Positions 8,435 through 17,949 of a DNA stretch of 64,000 nt are shown in pieces (positions within the stretch are counted from its first letter, which is position 1; every line of letters begins with the position of its first letter). The notes below the pieces were generated by a model that did no database searches, had not been told where the DNA came from, and worked only from the letters and a program-made list of their open reading frames with translations. The stretch lies in the NCBI GenBank assembly GCA_016718525.1, contig JADKDD010000002.1, forward strand, positions 682,001 to 746,000. Direction: 5' to 3'. The translations under genes were made by a program, and so were the position numbers. The DNA comes from Rhodocyclaceae bacterium (lineage in GTDB: Bacteria; Pseudomonadota; Gammaproteobacteria; Burkholderiales; Rhodocyclaceae).

Positions 8435-9886
8435 TTAGAACTTCACGACGGTTTGCACACCAACCAGACTGTTGGAGTTTTTCCAGTTGGTGAAATCCTG
8501 ATTGACGAACGAATTCAGGTTTGAATGATCATAGCGATACTCAAACTTGAGCAAGGCGTTTTCGTTGTATTGATAGTTCAGTCCCAGGGTGAGTGCGGTA
8601 CGTTTGGTGCCTTTGTTGATATTGCCAAGCTCCCAAATTCCTGAGGCCGCGTTGTAATTCACACCCGGACCAAAACCGCTGCGGTAGTCCCCGCAGATCG
8701 CGGCCAATGTAGCGGTCCCGGTGCCATCATCCGGACATGGCGTGCCAAAGACAATTGCCGCGCCACCGCCGCCGTTCTTGCCGTTGTCCAGATAGTCACC
8801 GCGAATATGCGCCTCCCATTCAGGCGTCAGTTTGTAAGCGGCCAATAGCGATACGCCGGTCATCGAGGCGTCGCCGCCATTGAAGGCGCCATTGTTCATT
8901 TTGGAGCCTTCCAGCTGCGCGTTCAGTGTCAGATCGCCACGGGTGTACCAGTAGTCTGCCTCTAGATAGTTATAGGCGGAGCCATAAATCTTGCCGTGCA
9001 TGCCGGAAATCCCCCAGCCTGAGAATTCACCGAGGGTGACGTCGCCACGCCAATGCGCGCCGAAATTATTGTCACCCGGGAGGTCGCGATAGGTATTCAG
9101 ATTACCGGCCATGGTCTTCACAGCCATTGAACCGATCTTGAAGTTCAAGCCCGCGCCGGTAACAAATGACGGGCCACCGAAATCCCACAGCAAATTGTGA
9201 GTAATCGATTTTTTCTGGAATGAATCGGTGTATTCATAACCGTTAAAGCTGATGACTTTACCTGCAACCGCAGACATACCATCACCAATCGGAACGGTTA
9301 CGGTCGCCTCTTCAATAATTGTTGCCGATCCTGTGGCTGACTTTTGAGGGCGGAGGTTAACCATGGTCATCATCCCGCCGCCAAGGTCTTTTTCAAATTT
9401 GATGCTGACGCCACCAAAATTGCTGTTGTCATAACCCCAGGCATCCTGCTTCAGATCATTGACTTCGCCATCCTGTGCATTCAGGAATTGAAACGACCCT
9501 CGATGCGCCCTGGCGTTATAAATATAGATAGGATCGATCATGCCCGAGATCTTCAAGCCTTTCATGCCATTGGCTTCCTGCGAGTCCTCCATTGCCTCGA
9601 CTTTGACCCGGATGCGATTGAACTCTGCGGGGTCTACCGTTGCAACCGGCGCTGGAGCAGGAGGCGCTTTGACGATTGCTGGTGCTGGAGCGGCAGCCTT
9701 TTCCATGACCATTTTTTTCAGTTCGGCAAGTTGCTTTTTGAGTTCGTCTATTTCACTCTGCAGTTGCTCTGTCGTTGGTTTCGCCGTGGCTTGCGTGGCC
9801 GCAGAAGCATTAAGTGGATAGGCAAACGCCAATGCCAACACCAGGGGGCTCAATTTGGTACTCAAATTCAAAAATGGTTTGGTCAT
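8435..9886 (-). CDS. Outer membrane porin with N-terminal coiled coil
   Basis: A 483-residue secreted protein. The signal peptide is about the first 29 residues, ending in ALAFAYPLNASA. It is followed by a coiled-coil segment EQLQSEIDELKKQLAELKKMV and an Ala/Pro linker, then alternating beta strands to a C-terminal GVQTVVKF ending in Phe, as in Gram-negative outer membrane beta barrels. It probably lets small molecules cross the outer membrane; its place directly after the putrescine transporter genes suggests polyamine or related amines, which is inference. The ATG at 9886 has a strong AAAGGAG, so it is preferred over the longer frame to 9952. Confidence 0.85.
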   Translation of the reverse strand: MTKPFLNLSTKLSPLVLALAFAYPLNASAATQATAKPTTEQLQSEIDELKKQLAELKKMVMEKAAAPAPAIVKAPPAPAPVATVDPAEFNRIRVKVEAMEDSQEANGMKGLKISGMIDPIYIYNARAHRGSFQFLNAQDGEVNDLKQDAWGYDNSNFGGVSIKFEKDLGGGMMTMVNLRPQKSATGSATIIEEATVTVPIGDGMSAVAGKVISFNGYEYTDSFQKKSITHNLLWDFGGPSFVTGAGLNFKIGSMAVKTMAGNLNTYRDLPGDNNFGAHWRGDVTLGEFSGWGISGMHGKIYGSAYNYLEADYWYTRGDLTLNAQLEGSKMNNGAFNGGDASMTGVSLLAAYKLTPEWEAHIRGDYLDNGKNGGGGAAIVFGTPCPDDGTGTATLAAICGDYRSGFGPGVNYNAASGIWELGNINKGTKRTALTLGLNYQYNENALLKFEYRYDHSNLNSFVNQDFTNWKNSNSLVGVQTVVKF

Positions 9887-9948
9887 AACGGCTCCTTTAG
9901 TTTGATTGGCAAGTGCTACGTTCTTGTTGATGCATTGAATCAATGAAC

Positions 9949-10783
9949 TCATCCATCACGATAAGCCGCAGCCTGCTCGGCAGCGCGACGCTTTTCCTGC
10001 TTGTACATCCACAGACTGCCGGCCATGACACCGACCGCAACCACCGCAACGGTGATCGTGGCAATGGCATTGATGGTCGGGTTCAAACCCAGCTTTGCGC
10101 GTGACAAGATCAGTACCGGCAAGGTGGTCGAACCGGGCCCGGACAGGAAGGCAGTTGCCACCACATCGTCAAGCGAAACGGTAAATGTCAGCAGCCAGGC
10201 CGACGCCAGCGCCTGGCCGATCATCGGCAAGGTCACCAGATAGAAAACCTGAAATGGCTTGCAGCCCAAATCCTGCGCCGCTTCTTCGAGCGATTTATCC
10301 ATCTCCAGCAAACGCGACTGAATTACCACCGCAGCGTATGCCATTCCAACTGAGGTGTGTCCGGCCCAGATCAAACATGCCGCGCTCCGGCCAGCCAAAC
10401 GTGCGTTGTAGCATCACAAAAAACAATAGCAGGGACAGGCCGGTAATGACTTCCGGCACCACCAGCGGGGCGCTCAAATGGGCGGAGAAAACGGTTCGGC
10501 CAAGAAATTTCTTGTAACGCACCATCGCAAAGGCGCCGAGCATGCCAAGCACTACCGAACTGGTTGCGGTGGTCACCGCGAGCTTTAAAGACAGCTTAAG
10601 CGCTTCGAGAACTTCGCGGTCTTCCGCCAGCACCGAGTACCACTTAAATGTGAAACCACCCCAAACCGTAACCATCTTTGAATCGTTAAACGAATAAACG
10701 ATCAGCGTGAGAATCGGCAGGTAGAGAAAGGCATACCCTGCCATGAGCCAGAAGCGTCCGAAATTATTCACGCCGCCGTTCAT
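9949..10783 (-). pseudogene. potI: Putrescine ABC transporter permease PotI, frameshifted
   Basis: The gene is in two frames. From the ATG at 10783 the protein matches PotI as far as VITGLSLLLFFVMLQRTFGWPERGM; the match then moves to another frame, LIWAGHTSVGMAYAAVVIQSRL, which runs to the stop at 9949 and carries the EAAQDLG loop that contacts the ATPase. A net loss of two bases or gain of one near 10370-10378 would explain it. Repaired length is 277-278 residues, close to E. coli PotI (281). PotI is one of two inner-membrane permeases of the PotFGHI importer. The start shares one base with the potH stop. The break could be real or a sequencing error, because both halves remain well conserved. 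Confidence 0.85.
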
Positions 10784-11700
10784 CAGACAGAACCTCTGCC
10801 AACGCCATCGGTTTGATACTTGTTGAACAACGCAAGCGGGAAAAGGATCAGGAATACCATGGTGACCGCCACGGCAGAGGCCATCGACCAGTCATTGTTG
10901 GAGAAGAACTCATCCCACAATACACGTCCGATCATCAAGGTCTCAGGCCCGCCGAGCAGTTCGGGAATAACGTACTCGCCGACGCTCGGGATAAATACCA
11001 GCATTGATCCGGCGATGATGCCGTTTTTCGACAGCGGTACCGTCACCAGCCAGAAGGCGCGGAACGGACTGGCGCCCAGATCGTTGGCCGCTTCAATCAG
11101 CCGGCCGTCCATTTTGACCAAGTTCGCGTAGAGAGGGAGGATCATGAACGGCAAATAGGTATACACCATACCCACTGACAACGAAAAGGCGGTGTACATC
11201 ATCTTGATCGGCTCGTCGATCAGGCCAAACGACAACAGCAAGCTGTTGATCGTTCCGGAGTCGTCAAGCAAGCCCTTCCAGGCATACACGCGAAGCAGAT
11301 ACGAGGTCCAAAACGGAAGAGACACAAGCATCAGCAGCACCGGACGAATCGACACCGGGGAGCGTGCCATGAAGTAGGCAAACGGGTAGCCGATGAACAA
11401 ACAGCACAAGGTGTTGATGGTGGCAAACTTGAGCGAGGATCCATAGGTATTGAGGTAAAGATCATCGGTGAACAAGAAGCGGTATTTCTGAAACGATGCC
11501 GTGAAGCTGAACACCCAGTCGTTGAAGGTGCTCAGATCCTCAAAACGAATTCCGTCATTCGACGTGGAAACACTGATTTTGAGGACAACAAAAAACGGGA
11601 TCGAGAAAACCAGAATCAAAAAGATGTAAGGCGTTCCGATGACCATGAGCCGACCCCAACGGTCAACCAGTCGATCAACGAGCGATGTTGCGGTACTCAT
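10783..11700 (-). CDS. potH: Putrescine ABC transporter permease PotH
   Basis: A 305-residue inner-membrane permease with about six membrane segments. The ATPase-contacting EAA loop is seen as LIEAANDLGASPFRAFWLVTVPLS. Features typical of PotH include LPFWTSYLLRVYAWKGLL and PSVGEYVIPELLGG. It forms the channel with PotI. It lies 14 bases after potG and shares one base with the potI start, so potGHI is one operon. Confidence 0.93.
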   Translation of the reverse strand: MSTATSLVDRLVDRWGRLMVIGTPYIFLILVFSIPFFVVLKISVSTSNDGIRFEDLSTFNDWVFSFTASFQKYRFLFTDDLYLNTYGSSLKFATINTLCCLFIGYPFAYFMARSPVSIRPVLLMLVSLPFWTSYLLRVYAWKGLLDDSGTINSLLLSFGLIDEPIKMMYTAFSLSVGMVYTYLPFMILPLYANLVKMDGRLIEAANDLGASPFRAFWLVTVPLSKNGIIAGSMLVFIPSVGEYVIPELLGGPETLMIGRVLWDEFFSNNDWSMASAVAVTMVFLILFPLALFNKYQTDGVGRGSV

Positions 11701-11714
11701 AGCCTTGTGGTCGT

Positions 11715-12824
11715 TCAGTTGATGAGCACAACCAGCGCGTCGGAGCGGCAGGTAACCCAGACCTCCTCACCCCGGCGGTAAAGTTCATCGTGCCGCTCGG
11801 TGTGCGTAATCGCTACCTGTATCCGCTGACCGCCCGCCAAGTCGACCCGATAGACGGAAAAGCTGCCGTAGTAACCGCTGTCGACAACGGTTCCGCGGAA
11901 TGCATTGCTGCTGATATCTTCAGGTGCTTCGGCTTGGAGTCCGATTTTCTCAGGGCGCAAAGCCACTGACAGGGACATGCCGATCGTTCCGGTGATGCCA
12001 TGACCGACAAAGAACCGGCCTTGAGGTGTGTCAATTTCGCAATGATCCGGCTCATCGACAACCAACACCCCGTCAAACAAATTGACCTTGCCGATGAAGT
12101 CGGCCACGAATCGACTGCTCGGTGTTTCATAAATCTCATGCGGGCGGCCGACCTGAATAAAGCTGCCTTCGCTCATGACCGCAATGCGATCAGCCATGGT
12201 CATCGCCTCTTCCTGATCGTGGGTGACCAGCACACAGGTAACACCGACCGCCTTGATGATATTCACCAACTCAAACTGCGTTTGCTCGCGCAACTTTCTG
12301 TCCAGCGCGCCAAGCGGTTCATCAAGCAATAACAATTTTGGTTGTTTAGCCAGACAGCGCGCCAACGCAACGCGCTGTTGCTGTCCGCCCGACAACTGGT
12401 GCGGCTTGCGTTTGGCATAGCGCTTGAGCTGAACCATGTTGAGCATTTCTTCAACACGCGCATTGATTTGCGCTTTGGGCATACCATCGCGTTTCAAGCC
12501 AAACGCGATGTTTTCGGTGACTGTCAAATGCGGGAAAAGTGCATAAGACTGAAACATCATGTTCATCGGCCGCTGATGTGGCGGCATGTTTATCACCGAA
12601 ACGCCTTCCAGTGAGATATTGCCTTCGCTGGGCGTTTCAAATCCCGCCAACATTCGCAGCAGAGTCGATTTTCCACATCCGGACGACCCGAGCAGGGCGA
12701 AAATCTCACCCTTGGTAATGTCCAGGGACACATTATCGACAGCAGCGACATCCCCGAATCGCTTGGTTAACCGATCAATCCGGACAAACGCCTTGCTCGC
12801 TCCGTACGCGAAATTTGCTGTCAT
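11715..12824 (-). CDS. potG: Putrescine ABC transporter ATP-binding protein
   Basis: A 369-residue ABC ATPase. Walker A is LLGSSGCGKSTLLRMLAGF, the signature is LSGGQQQRVALARCLA and Walker B is LLLLDEPLGALD. The last third is a TOBE-type regulatory region (VALRPEKIGL, VVDSGYYGSFSVYRV). It powers import of putrescine with PotF, PotH and PotI. Its position between potF and potH is the standard order. Confidence 0.93.
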   Translation of the reverse strand: MTANFAYGASKAFVRIDRLTKRFGDVAAVDNVSLDITKGEIFALLGSSGCGKSTLLRMLAGFETPSEGNISLEGVSVINMPPHQRPMNMMFQSYALFPHLTVTENIAFGLKRDGMPKAQINARVEEMLNMVQLKRYAKRKPHQLSGGQQQRVALARCLAKQPKLLLLDEPLGALDRKLREQTQFELVNIIKAVGVTCVLVTHDQEEAMTMADRIAVMSEGSFIQVGRPHEIYETPSSRFVADFIGKVNLFDGVLVVDEPDHCEIDTPQGRFFVGHGITGTIGMSLSVALRPEKIGLQAEAPEDISSNAFRGTVVDSGYYGSFSVYRVDLAGGQRIQVAITHTERHDELYRRGEEVWVTCRSDALVVLIN

Positions 12825-12900
12825 TTACGAGCCCTTACACAAATCATCTGCAAATTTCCAGCGGAGCAGAGACGCGCGCTCCGCTGGTAACCAAAGACTT

Positions 12901-14016
12901 TTAACGTCCGGTCTTAAAGGTAGTAAACAACCGGGTTCGCAAGCGCCGGATGTCGTTGTTGACAGCCTCCGGCGGAACCATTTTGGCGAGATCCTCGGCG
13001 GTCATGAAAACAGTTTTGTTCGCAGCGACTTCGGCCTTGATGAACTTGGCACTGGATGGAACACCGTTGGCATAAAACACCTTGTTGGTCAGCTCGGCAT
13101 TTACTTCGGGGCGAAGAATGTAATTAATGAACTTGTGGGCGTTCTCAGGATGGGCGGCATCCGCGGGAATCGCCATCGTATCGAAGAACAACACAGCGCC
13201 AGTGCTCGGAACCAGCGACACAATGTTGTTGCCGTTCTTGGCCTCTTTGGCTCGTGCCGCAGCGATGTTGATGTCGCCGTTCCAGCCAAGCGAGAGGCAC
13301 AGCGAGCCGCCGGCCAGGTCGTTAATGTAGCCTGACGACGAGAACAAGGTTACGTAAGGGCGGATTGTCTTGAGCATATCGGCGGCCACCTGATAGTCGG
13401 CGCTGTTTTTGCTGTACGGGGGCTTACCCACGTAACGCATCGCTGCAGGAAACACTTCGTCGGCGGAGTCGAGCATCGAGATGCCGCAGGACTTGAGCTT
13501 GCTGGCGTATTCCGGCTTGAAAATCAGGTCCCACGCATTTTCCGGCAGTGGTCCGCCAATCGCGGCTTTGACCTTGTCAACGTTGATGCCAAGCGTCGTA
13601 ATGCCCCAAAGCCACGGAGTGATGTAGGCATTGCCCGGATCCATCGAACCCAGCTGTTTCATCAGATTGGGATCAAGATTCTTCAGATTGGGGATCTTGC
13701 TCTTGTCGAGCGGCATCAGCAGACCGCCTTCAAGTTGGATCTTGGCCCAGTTTGAAGAGGGCACAACGAGGTCATAACCGGTCTTTCCGGCGACAAGTTT
13801 GGCGTGGAGAATTTCATTCGTATCAAAGTTGTCGTAACGCACTTTGATTCCCGTTTCTTTCTCGAAGTTCGCCACCGTATCGGGGCCGATGTAATCCGAC
13901 CAGTTGTAGATATTGAGCACCTTTTCTTCGGCTGCTTGTGCAGGCGACATCAAGCTGGTGATTGAAACTGCAAGCACGGCAACAGCACGATGAAAATTGC
14001 GAGGAAACAATGTCAT
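12901..14016 (-). CDS. potF: Putrescine-binding periplasmic protein
   Basis: A 371-residue extracytoplasmic binding protein. The signal peptide ends near PAQAAEE, and the mature part starts VLNIYNWSDYIGPDTVANFEKETGIKV, which is diagnostic for PotF/PotD. It delivers putrescine to PotHI. The start ATG at 14016 is supported by GGAGG about nine bases upstream; the longer frame to 14031 starts at a TTG inside that ribosome binding site. It is the first gene of the potFGHI operon, so the 200-base gap above it should hold the promoter. Confidence 0.94.
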   Translation of the reverse strand: MTLFPRNFHRAVAVLAVSITSLMSPAQAAEEKVLNIYNWSDYIGPDTVANFEKETGIKVRYDNFDTNEILHAKLVAGKTGYDLVVPSSNWAKIQLEGGLLMPLDKSKIPNLKNLDPNLMKQLGSMDPGNAYITPWLWGITTLGINVDKVKAAIGGPLPENAWDLIFKPEYASKLKSCGISMLDSADEVFPAAMRYVGKPPYSKNSADYQVAADMLKTIRPYVTLFSSSGYINDLAGGSLCLSLGWNGDINIAAARAKEAKNGNNIVSLVPSTGAVLFFDTMAIPADAAHPENAHKFINYILRPEVNAELTNKVFYANGVPSSAKFIKAEVAANKTVFMTAEDLAKMVPPEAVNNDIRRLRTRLFTTFKTGR

Positions 14017-14161
14017 GGAATCATCCTCCAAAAGAAATATCGAAACGGTACGCCGACATGGCGCGGAAACATTGAAGCGGCCGGACTGTTAACACTATCG
14101 AATCAGCCAAGCATTCGAACGCAATCCTAGTACAAAACGCCTTCTCCGCCTAGAAGCCGAT

Positions 14162-14180
14162 GGCATAAAGTCCTTATGCC
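14162..14180. promoter_or_regulatory. Palindrome between spuC and potF
   Basis: GGCATAA and TTATGCC form a perfect 7-bp inverted repeat around AGTCC. It lies after the spuC stop and about 150 bases before potF. It could be an operator for potF or a hairpin ending spuC transcripts; there is no clear T-tract on the minus strand. Confidence 0.45.
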
Positions 14181-14217
14181 GTGGCGATATGGCGACAAAT
14201 CACAATACTGGTGCAGG

Positions 14218-15624
14218 CTATGCACTGTGCTGGAGCCAACCACGCCCTTTGATATCCGCATGCGCCGCATCCAGACAGGATCGGATCAAGCCCATCATTT
14301 CGTCGATCTGACCACGGGTGATAACAAACGGCGGAGCTATGATCAGTCGGTCACCAACGGCACGCATGATCATTCCGTTGCCGAACAGATGGCCGCGACA
14401 AACCATGCCAACCCCTTTGTCGGCAGCAAACATTTCCAGGGTCGCCTTGTTTTTCACCAGAACCAAACCCGCCATCAAGCCGCATGCATTGGCAACCCCT
14501 ACCAGAGGATGATCGGTCAATGCCTCAAACTGTTGCTTGAAGTACGGGCCAATGTCTGTGCGAATCCGCTCGACCAGGTTTTCACGCTGCAAAATCGCGA
14601 TGTTTTCCAGTGCTACGGCGCAGGCTACCGGATGGCCGGAGTAGGTGAAGCCGTGGTTGAAATCGCCACCTTGCTCAATCAGTACATTGGCAACACGGTC
14701 GCCGACCAGCACCCCGCCCAATGGGATGTAACCTGAGCTGACGCCTTTGGCAAAGGTGATCAAGTCCGGCTGGTAGCCCAGGGTCTGACAGCCAAACCAG
14801 GTTCCCAAACGACCGAAGCCGCAAATCACTTCATCAGAAACCAGCAGCACGTCGTACTTGGCGCATATCCGTTGGATTTCCGGCCAGTAGGTCCGTGGTG
14901 GAATGATCACGCCGCCGGCACCCTGTACCGGTTCGCCAATGAAAGCGGCTACCTTATCGGCACCCAGTTCAAGTATCTTTTCCTCTAACCACGATGCTGC
15001 CTTCAAGCCGAACTCATCTTCGCTCAGCCCTTGGCCATGTTCGAAATAGTAGGGCTGCTGGATGTGAGCAATTCCGGGGATCGGCAAGTCACCCTGCTCG
15101 TGCATGTAACTCATGCCGCCGAGTGAAGCGCCGCAAACGGTGGAGCCGTGATACGCGTTATGGCGGGCGATAAATGTCTTCTTCTGCGGCTGACCCTTTA
15201 CATCCCAGAAGCGCCGCACCATGCGAAAGATCGTGTCATTGCCCTCGGAACCGGACCCGGTAAAAAACACATGATTGAAACCATCCGGCGCAACGTCGAC
15301 AATCGCTTTCGCCAGATTCACCGCAGGCAGATTGGTGGTATTGAAAAAGCTGTTGTAGTAAGGCAGCACATCCATCTGCGCCACGGCGGCGCGGCTGAGT
15401 TCCTTGCGTCCGTAGCCGACATTGACGCACCATAAGCCGGACATGCCGTCGAGAATTTTCTTGCCCTCGGAATCCCAAATGTAGATTCCCTCGCCCTTGA
15501 CGATAACCCGAGCACCCTGGGTCGCCAAAGCTTTGGTGTCGGTAAACGCGTGTATGTAGTGGGCACTATCGAGCGCCTGAACGCTTTTTGTATCGACAGC
15601 AATCGAATCGCGAGGAGAGTTCAT
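14218..15624 (-). CDS. spuC: Putrescine--pyruvate aminotransferase (SpuC type)
   Basis: A 468-residue class III PLP aminotransferase. The N-terminal ALDSAHYIHAFTDTKALATQG and GIYIWDSEGKKILDGMSGLWCVNVGYGR are close to Pseudomonas SpuC. The cofactor lysine is in LITFAKGVSSGYIPLGG. It moves the amino group of putrescine (and probably cadaverine) to pyruvate, giving 4-aminobutanal and alanine, an alternative to the glutamylated route. It lies between puuA and potF on the same strand. Confidence 0.9.
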   Translation of the reverse strand: MNSPRDSIAVDTKSVQALDSAHYIHAFTDTKALATQGARVIVKGEGIYIWDSEGKKILDGMSGLWCVNVGYGRKELSRAAVAQMDVLPYYNSFFNTTNLPAVNLAKAIVDVAPDGFNHVFFTGSGSEGNDTIFRMVRRFWDVKGQPQKKTFIARHNAYHGSTVCGASLGGMSYMHEQGDLPIPGIAHIQQPYYFEHGQGLSEDEFGLKAASWLEEKILELGADKVAAFIGEPVQGAGGVIIPPRTYWPEIQRICAKYDVLLVSDEVICGFGRLGTWFGCQTLGYQPDLITFAKGVSSGYIPLGGVLVGDRVANVLIEQGGDFNHGFTYSGHPVACAVALENIAILQRENLVERIRTDIGPYFKQQFEALTDHPLVGVANACGLMAGLVLVKNKATLEMFAADKGVGMVCRGHLFGNGMIMRAVGDRLIIAPPFVITRGQIDEMMGLIRSCLDAAHADIKGRGWLQHSA

Positions 15625-15647
15625 GATCTTGGGCCTTGAAAATAGTT

Positions 15648-15717
15648 ATCTAGCGTAGCGAGCCAATCAATAACCCCGCCCGGGCGGGAAAAGGTTGGGA
15701 AGGGGTGGGGGGTTTCA
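15648..15717. repeat. Intercistronic repeat element, short form
   Basis: The gap between puuA and spuC carries the short version of the element seen at 6697-6840. It has the same GCGTAGCGAGCCAATCAATAA-like left end (18 of about 22 positions alike by eye), CCCGCCCGGGCGGG, and GGGAAGGGGTGGGGGG at the right. The CCCGCCC/GGGCGGG core is itself a perfect inverted repeat. Confidence 0.65.
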
Positions 15718-15750
15718 CTTAGCATTTGTTGTTGAACCGGAGAGCGATGC

Positions 15751-17118
15751 TCACACGTTCAACAACAAGTGCTGCCGCTCCCAGGGACTGATGACAGCGT
15801 TGTATTCACCTAATTCCCACTCCTTGACGGCGGCAAATACAGTGACAAATTGTTTGGACAGAACGTCGTGAATATCTTTGCAATTCTTGATCCGGTCAAG
15901 GGATTCACGTAGCGTCCGCGGTAACTGGTGCTTGCCGTCGTAGGCATTGCCTTTGGTCTCCGCTTCCGGCTTTATTTTGTCCATCATGCCCAGATATCCA
16001 CAGGCCAATGTCGTTGCCAAAGCTAGGTAGATATTGGCGTCGGCGCCAACGAGACGGTTTTCGACGCGCCGCGCGATTGGTGAGGAATGCGGCACGCGCA
16101 GACCGACTGTACGATTGTCGGTTCCCCAACACACGTTTGTCGGCGCCGCCATGTTCTTGACCAACCGCCGGTATGAGTTCACATACGGCGCGAATATCGC
16201 CATGGTCTCCGGCAAATAGCGTTGCATTCCGCCGATGAAGTAGGAAAAGTTTTTTGTTGCATTTCCGTTCTTGTCGCTAAAAATATTGGCGCCGGTTTTG
16301 TTGTCGATGATGCTGGTGTGGATGTGCATCGCGCTACCGGGCTGATTGGCCATGGGTTTGGCCATAAAGGTGGCGTACATGTTGTGGCGGAACGCCGTTT
16401 CACGGACGGTGCGTTTGAAGGTAAACACGCTGTCCGCCAACTCCAGCGCATTGCCATGGAGAAAATTAATTTCCATTTGGCCGGTACCAATTTCATGAAT
16501 CAGCGTATCGATGTCGAGTTTTTGCGCCTTGCAATAGTCGTAGATATCTTCAAACAATGGGTCGAACTCATTTACTGCATCGATGCTGTAGGACTGCCGC
16601 CCCGACTCGGGGCGACCGCTGCGCCCGATCGGCGGCTGCAACGGCAAATCCGGATCTGTATTCCGGGCAGTAATGTAGAACTCCAGTTCAGGCGCCACAA
16701 CAGGTTCCCAACCCTGTTTCTTATAAAGATCGAGTACCCGGCGCAATACACTGCGGGACGCAAACTCGACCAGACGGCCATCCGAGTGGTAGCAATCATG
16801 AATCACGATCGCCGTCGGATCAGTTGCCCAGGGGACGATGCGGACAGTGGATGGATCAGGTTTCAGCACCATGTCCAGATCGATCTCGTTGATGACGTCG
16901 TAGTAAGGTCCCGCCTCCGGAAAATTGCCGGTCACCGTCATCCCCATTACTGCCTCGGGCAGGCGCAAGCCCCGCTCCTCAACGAACTTCTCGCGCGGAG
17001 TAATTTTCCCGCGTGCCGTACCGGTCAAATCCGGCACCATACATTCAACTTCAGTGACGCGGTGCTCGTTGAGCCAGGCATCCATTTCCGCGTATTGCAT
17101 TTGCTCACGATTCGACAT
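15751..17118 (-). CDS. puuA: Gamma-glutamylputrescine synthetase (glutamate--putrescine ligase)
   Basis: A 455-residue member of the glutamine synthetase superfamily. It has the N-terminal beta-grasp domain (VTEVECMVPDLTGTARGKITP) and the catalytic domain with the metal and ATP residues in PELEFYIT, GTGQMEINFLHG and GSAMHIHTSI. Unlike true GlnA, it lacks the C-terminal adenylylation loop tyrosine context. It ligates glutamate to putrescine, the first step of the Puu pathway in the cytosol. It is followed by spuC and preceded by puuD on the same strand. Confidence 0.92.
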   Translation of the reverse strand: MSNREQMQYAEMDAWLNEHRVTEVECMVPDLTGTARGKITPREKFVEERGLRLPEAVMGMTVTGNFPEAGPYYDVINEIDLDMVLKPDPSTVRIVPWATDPTAIVIHDCYHSDGRLVEFASRSVLRRVLDLYKKQGWEPVVAPELEFYITARNTDPDLPLQPPIGRSGRPESGRQSYSIDAVNEFDPLFEDIYDYCKAQKLDIDTLIHEIGTGQMEINFLHGNALELADSVFTFKRTVRETAFRHNMYATFMAKPMANQPGSAMHIHTSIIDNKTGANIFSDKNGNATKNFSYFIGGMQRYLPETMAIFAPYVNSYRRLVKNMAAPTNVCWGTDNRTVGLRVPHSSPIARRVENRLVGADANIYLALATTLACGYLGMMDKIKPEAETKGNAYDGKHQLPRTLRESLDRIKNCKDIHDVLSKQFVTVFAAVKEWELGEYNAVISPWERQHLLLNV

Positions 17119-17149
17119 CTGGTTCCCCTAAAAAATCTGTGTACCGATA

Positions 17150-17908
17150 CTACTTGTTATCGCGATAGCGCCGGCAGGCGTCACCAAAGGCGGTAAATAG
17201 TTTGACCGAGTCCGGGTTATCCATCACCTTCCATTCGGGATGCCACTGCACCGCCATGGCGAAGTTTTTTGCCGCCGCAACCCGCACCGCCTCAATTTGT
17301 CCATCCGGCGCAATTGCTTCAGCGACCAGTCCGGCACCGAGGCAATCAATGCCCTGGCCATGAATCGAGTTCACCCGGATCGCAGTCGACCCGCCGAGAA
17401 GGTGTTGCAAATAGCTACCCTCGGTGATGGTGACCGGGTGTGCCGGACCGTATTGCACGTCGAGTGGTTGATCCTTGTCCTCACGATGGTCGAGGCGTCC
17501 AGGGACCGCATGAACCTGTTGGTGCAGGGTGCCACCCAGCGCAACGTTCAACTCCTGAAATCCTCGGCATATGCCAAACACCGGCATACCTATTTCGAGC
17601 GCGGCCTGAATTAGCGGTAGGGTGGTTTCGTCACGTTCCAGATCCATCAACATTTCCGGGCTGTGTGGCACCTGCCCGTAGCGTTGCGGTTCGACGTTCG
17701 ATGCTGACCCGGTCAACAACAAGCCATCGAGCAGCTCGAGTAATTGCTGGCGGTCCTGCGCTTCACCCAATGCCGGCAAAAGCAAAGGTGTACAACCGGC
17801 GGCGGTTGCCACTGCATCGACGTATTTACGCCCGACCACATGAAAATCATGCAGGCCGATAGGTTTTATACAGGCAGGGATTCCGACTACAGGACGACAC
17901 GCGGACAT
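17150..17908 (-). CDS. puuD: Gamma-glutamyl-gamma-aminobutyrate hydrolase
   Basis: A 252-residue class I glutamine amidotransferase-like hydrolase. The nucleophile elbow is PVFGICRGFQELNV with Cys as catalytic residue, and the partner His and Glu appear in AVQWHPEWK. PuuD releases GABA and glutamate from gamma-glutamyl-GABA. It lies 31 bases upstream of puuA, so the ligase and hydrolase are probably co-transcribed. Confidence 0.92.
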   Translation of the reverse strand: MSACRPVVGIPACIKPIGLHDFHVVGRKYVDAVATAAGCTPLLLPALGEAQDRQQLLELLDGLLLTGSASNVEPQRYGQVPHSPEMLMDLERDETTLPLIQAALEIGMPVFGICRGFQELNVALGGTLHQQVHAVPGRLDHREDKDQPLDVQYGPAHPVTITEGSYLQHLLGGSTAIRVNSIHGQGIDCLGAGLVAEAIAPDGQIEAVRVAAAKNFAMAVQWHPEWKVMDNPDSVKLFTAFGDACRRYRDNK

Positions 17909-17949
17909 GGCTTTACCTTAGGAGTGAGAGCAACTCAAATGCGCACATT

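Noticed and set aside
9949..10783. Programmed frameshift in potI
   Set aside because: No slippery heptamer or downstream stimulatory structure was seen, and the family is normally made from one frame.
12586..13335. Long plus-strand ORF opposite potG and potF
   Set aside because: It is antisense to clearly conserved transporter genes and shows no family features.
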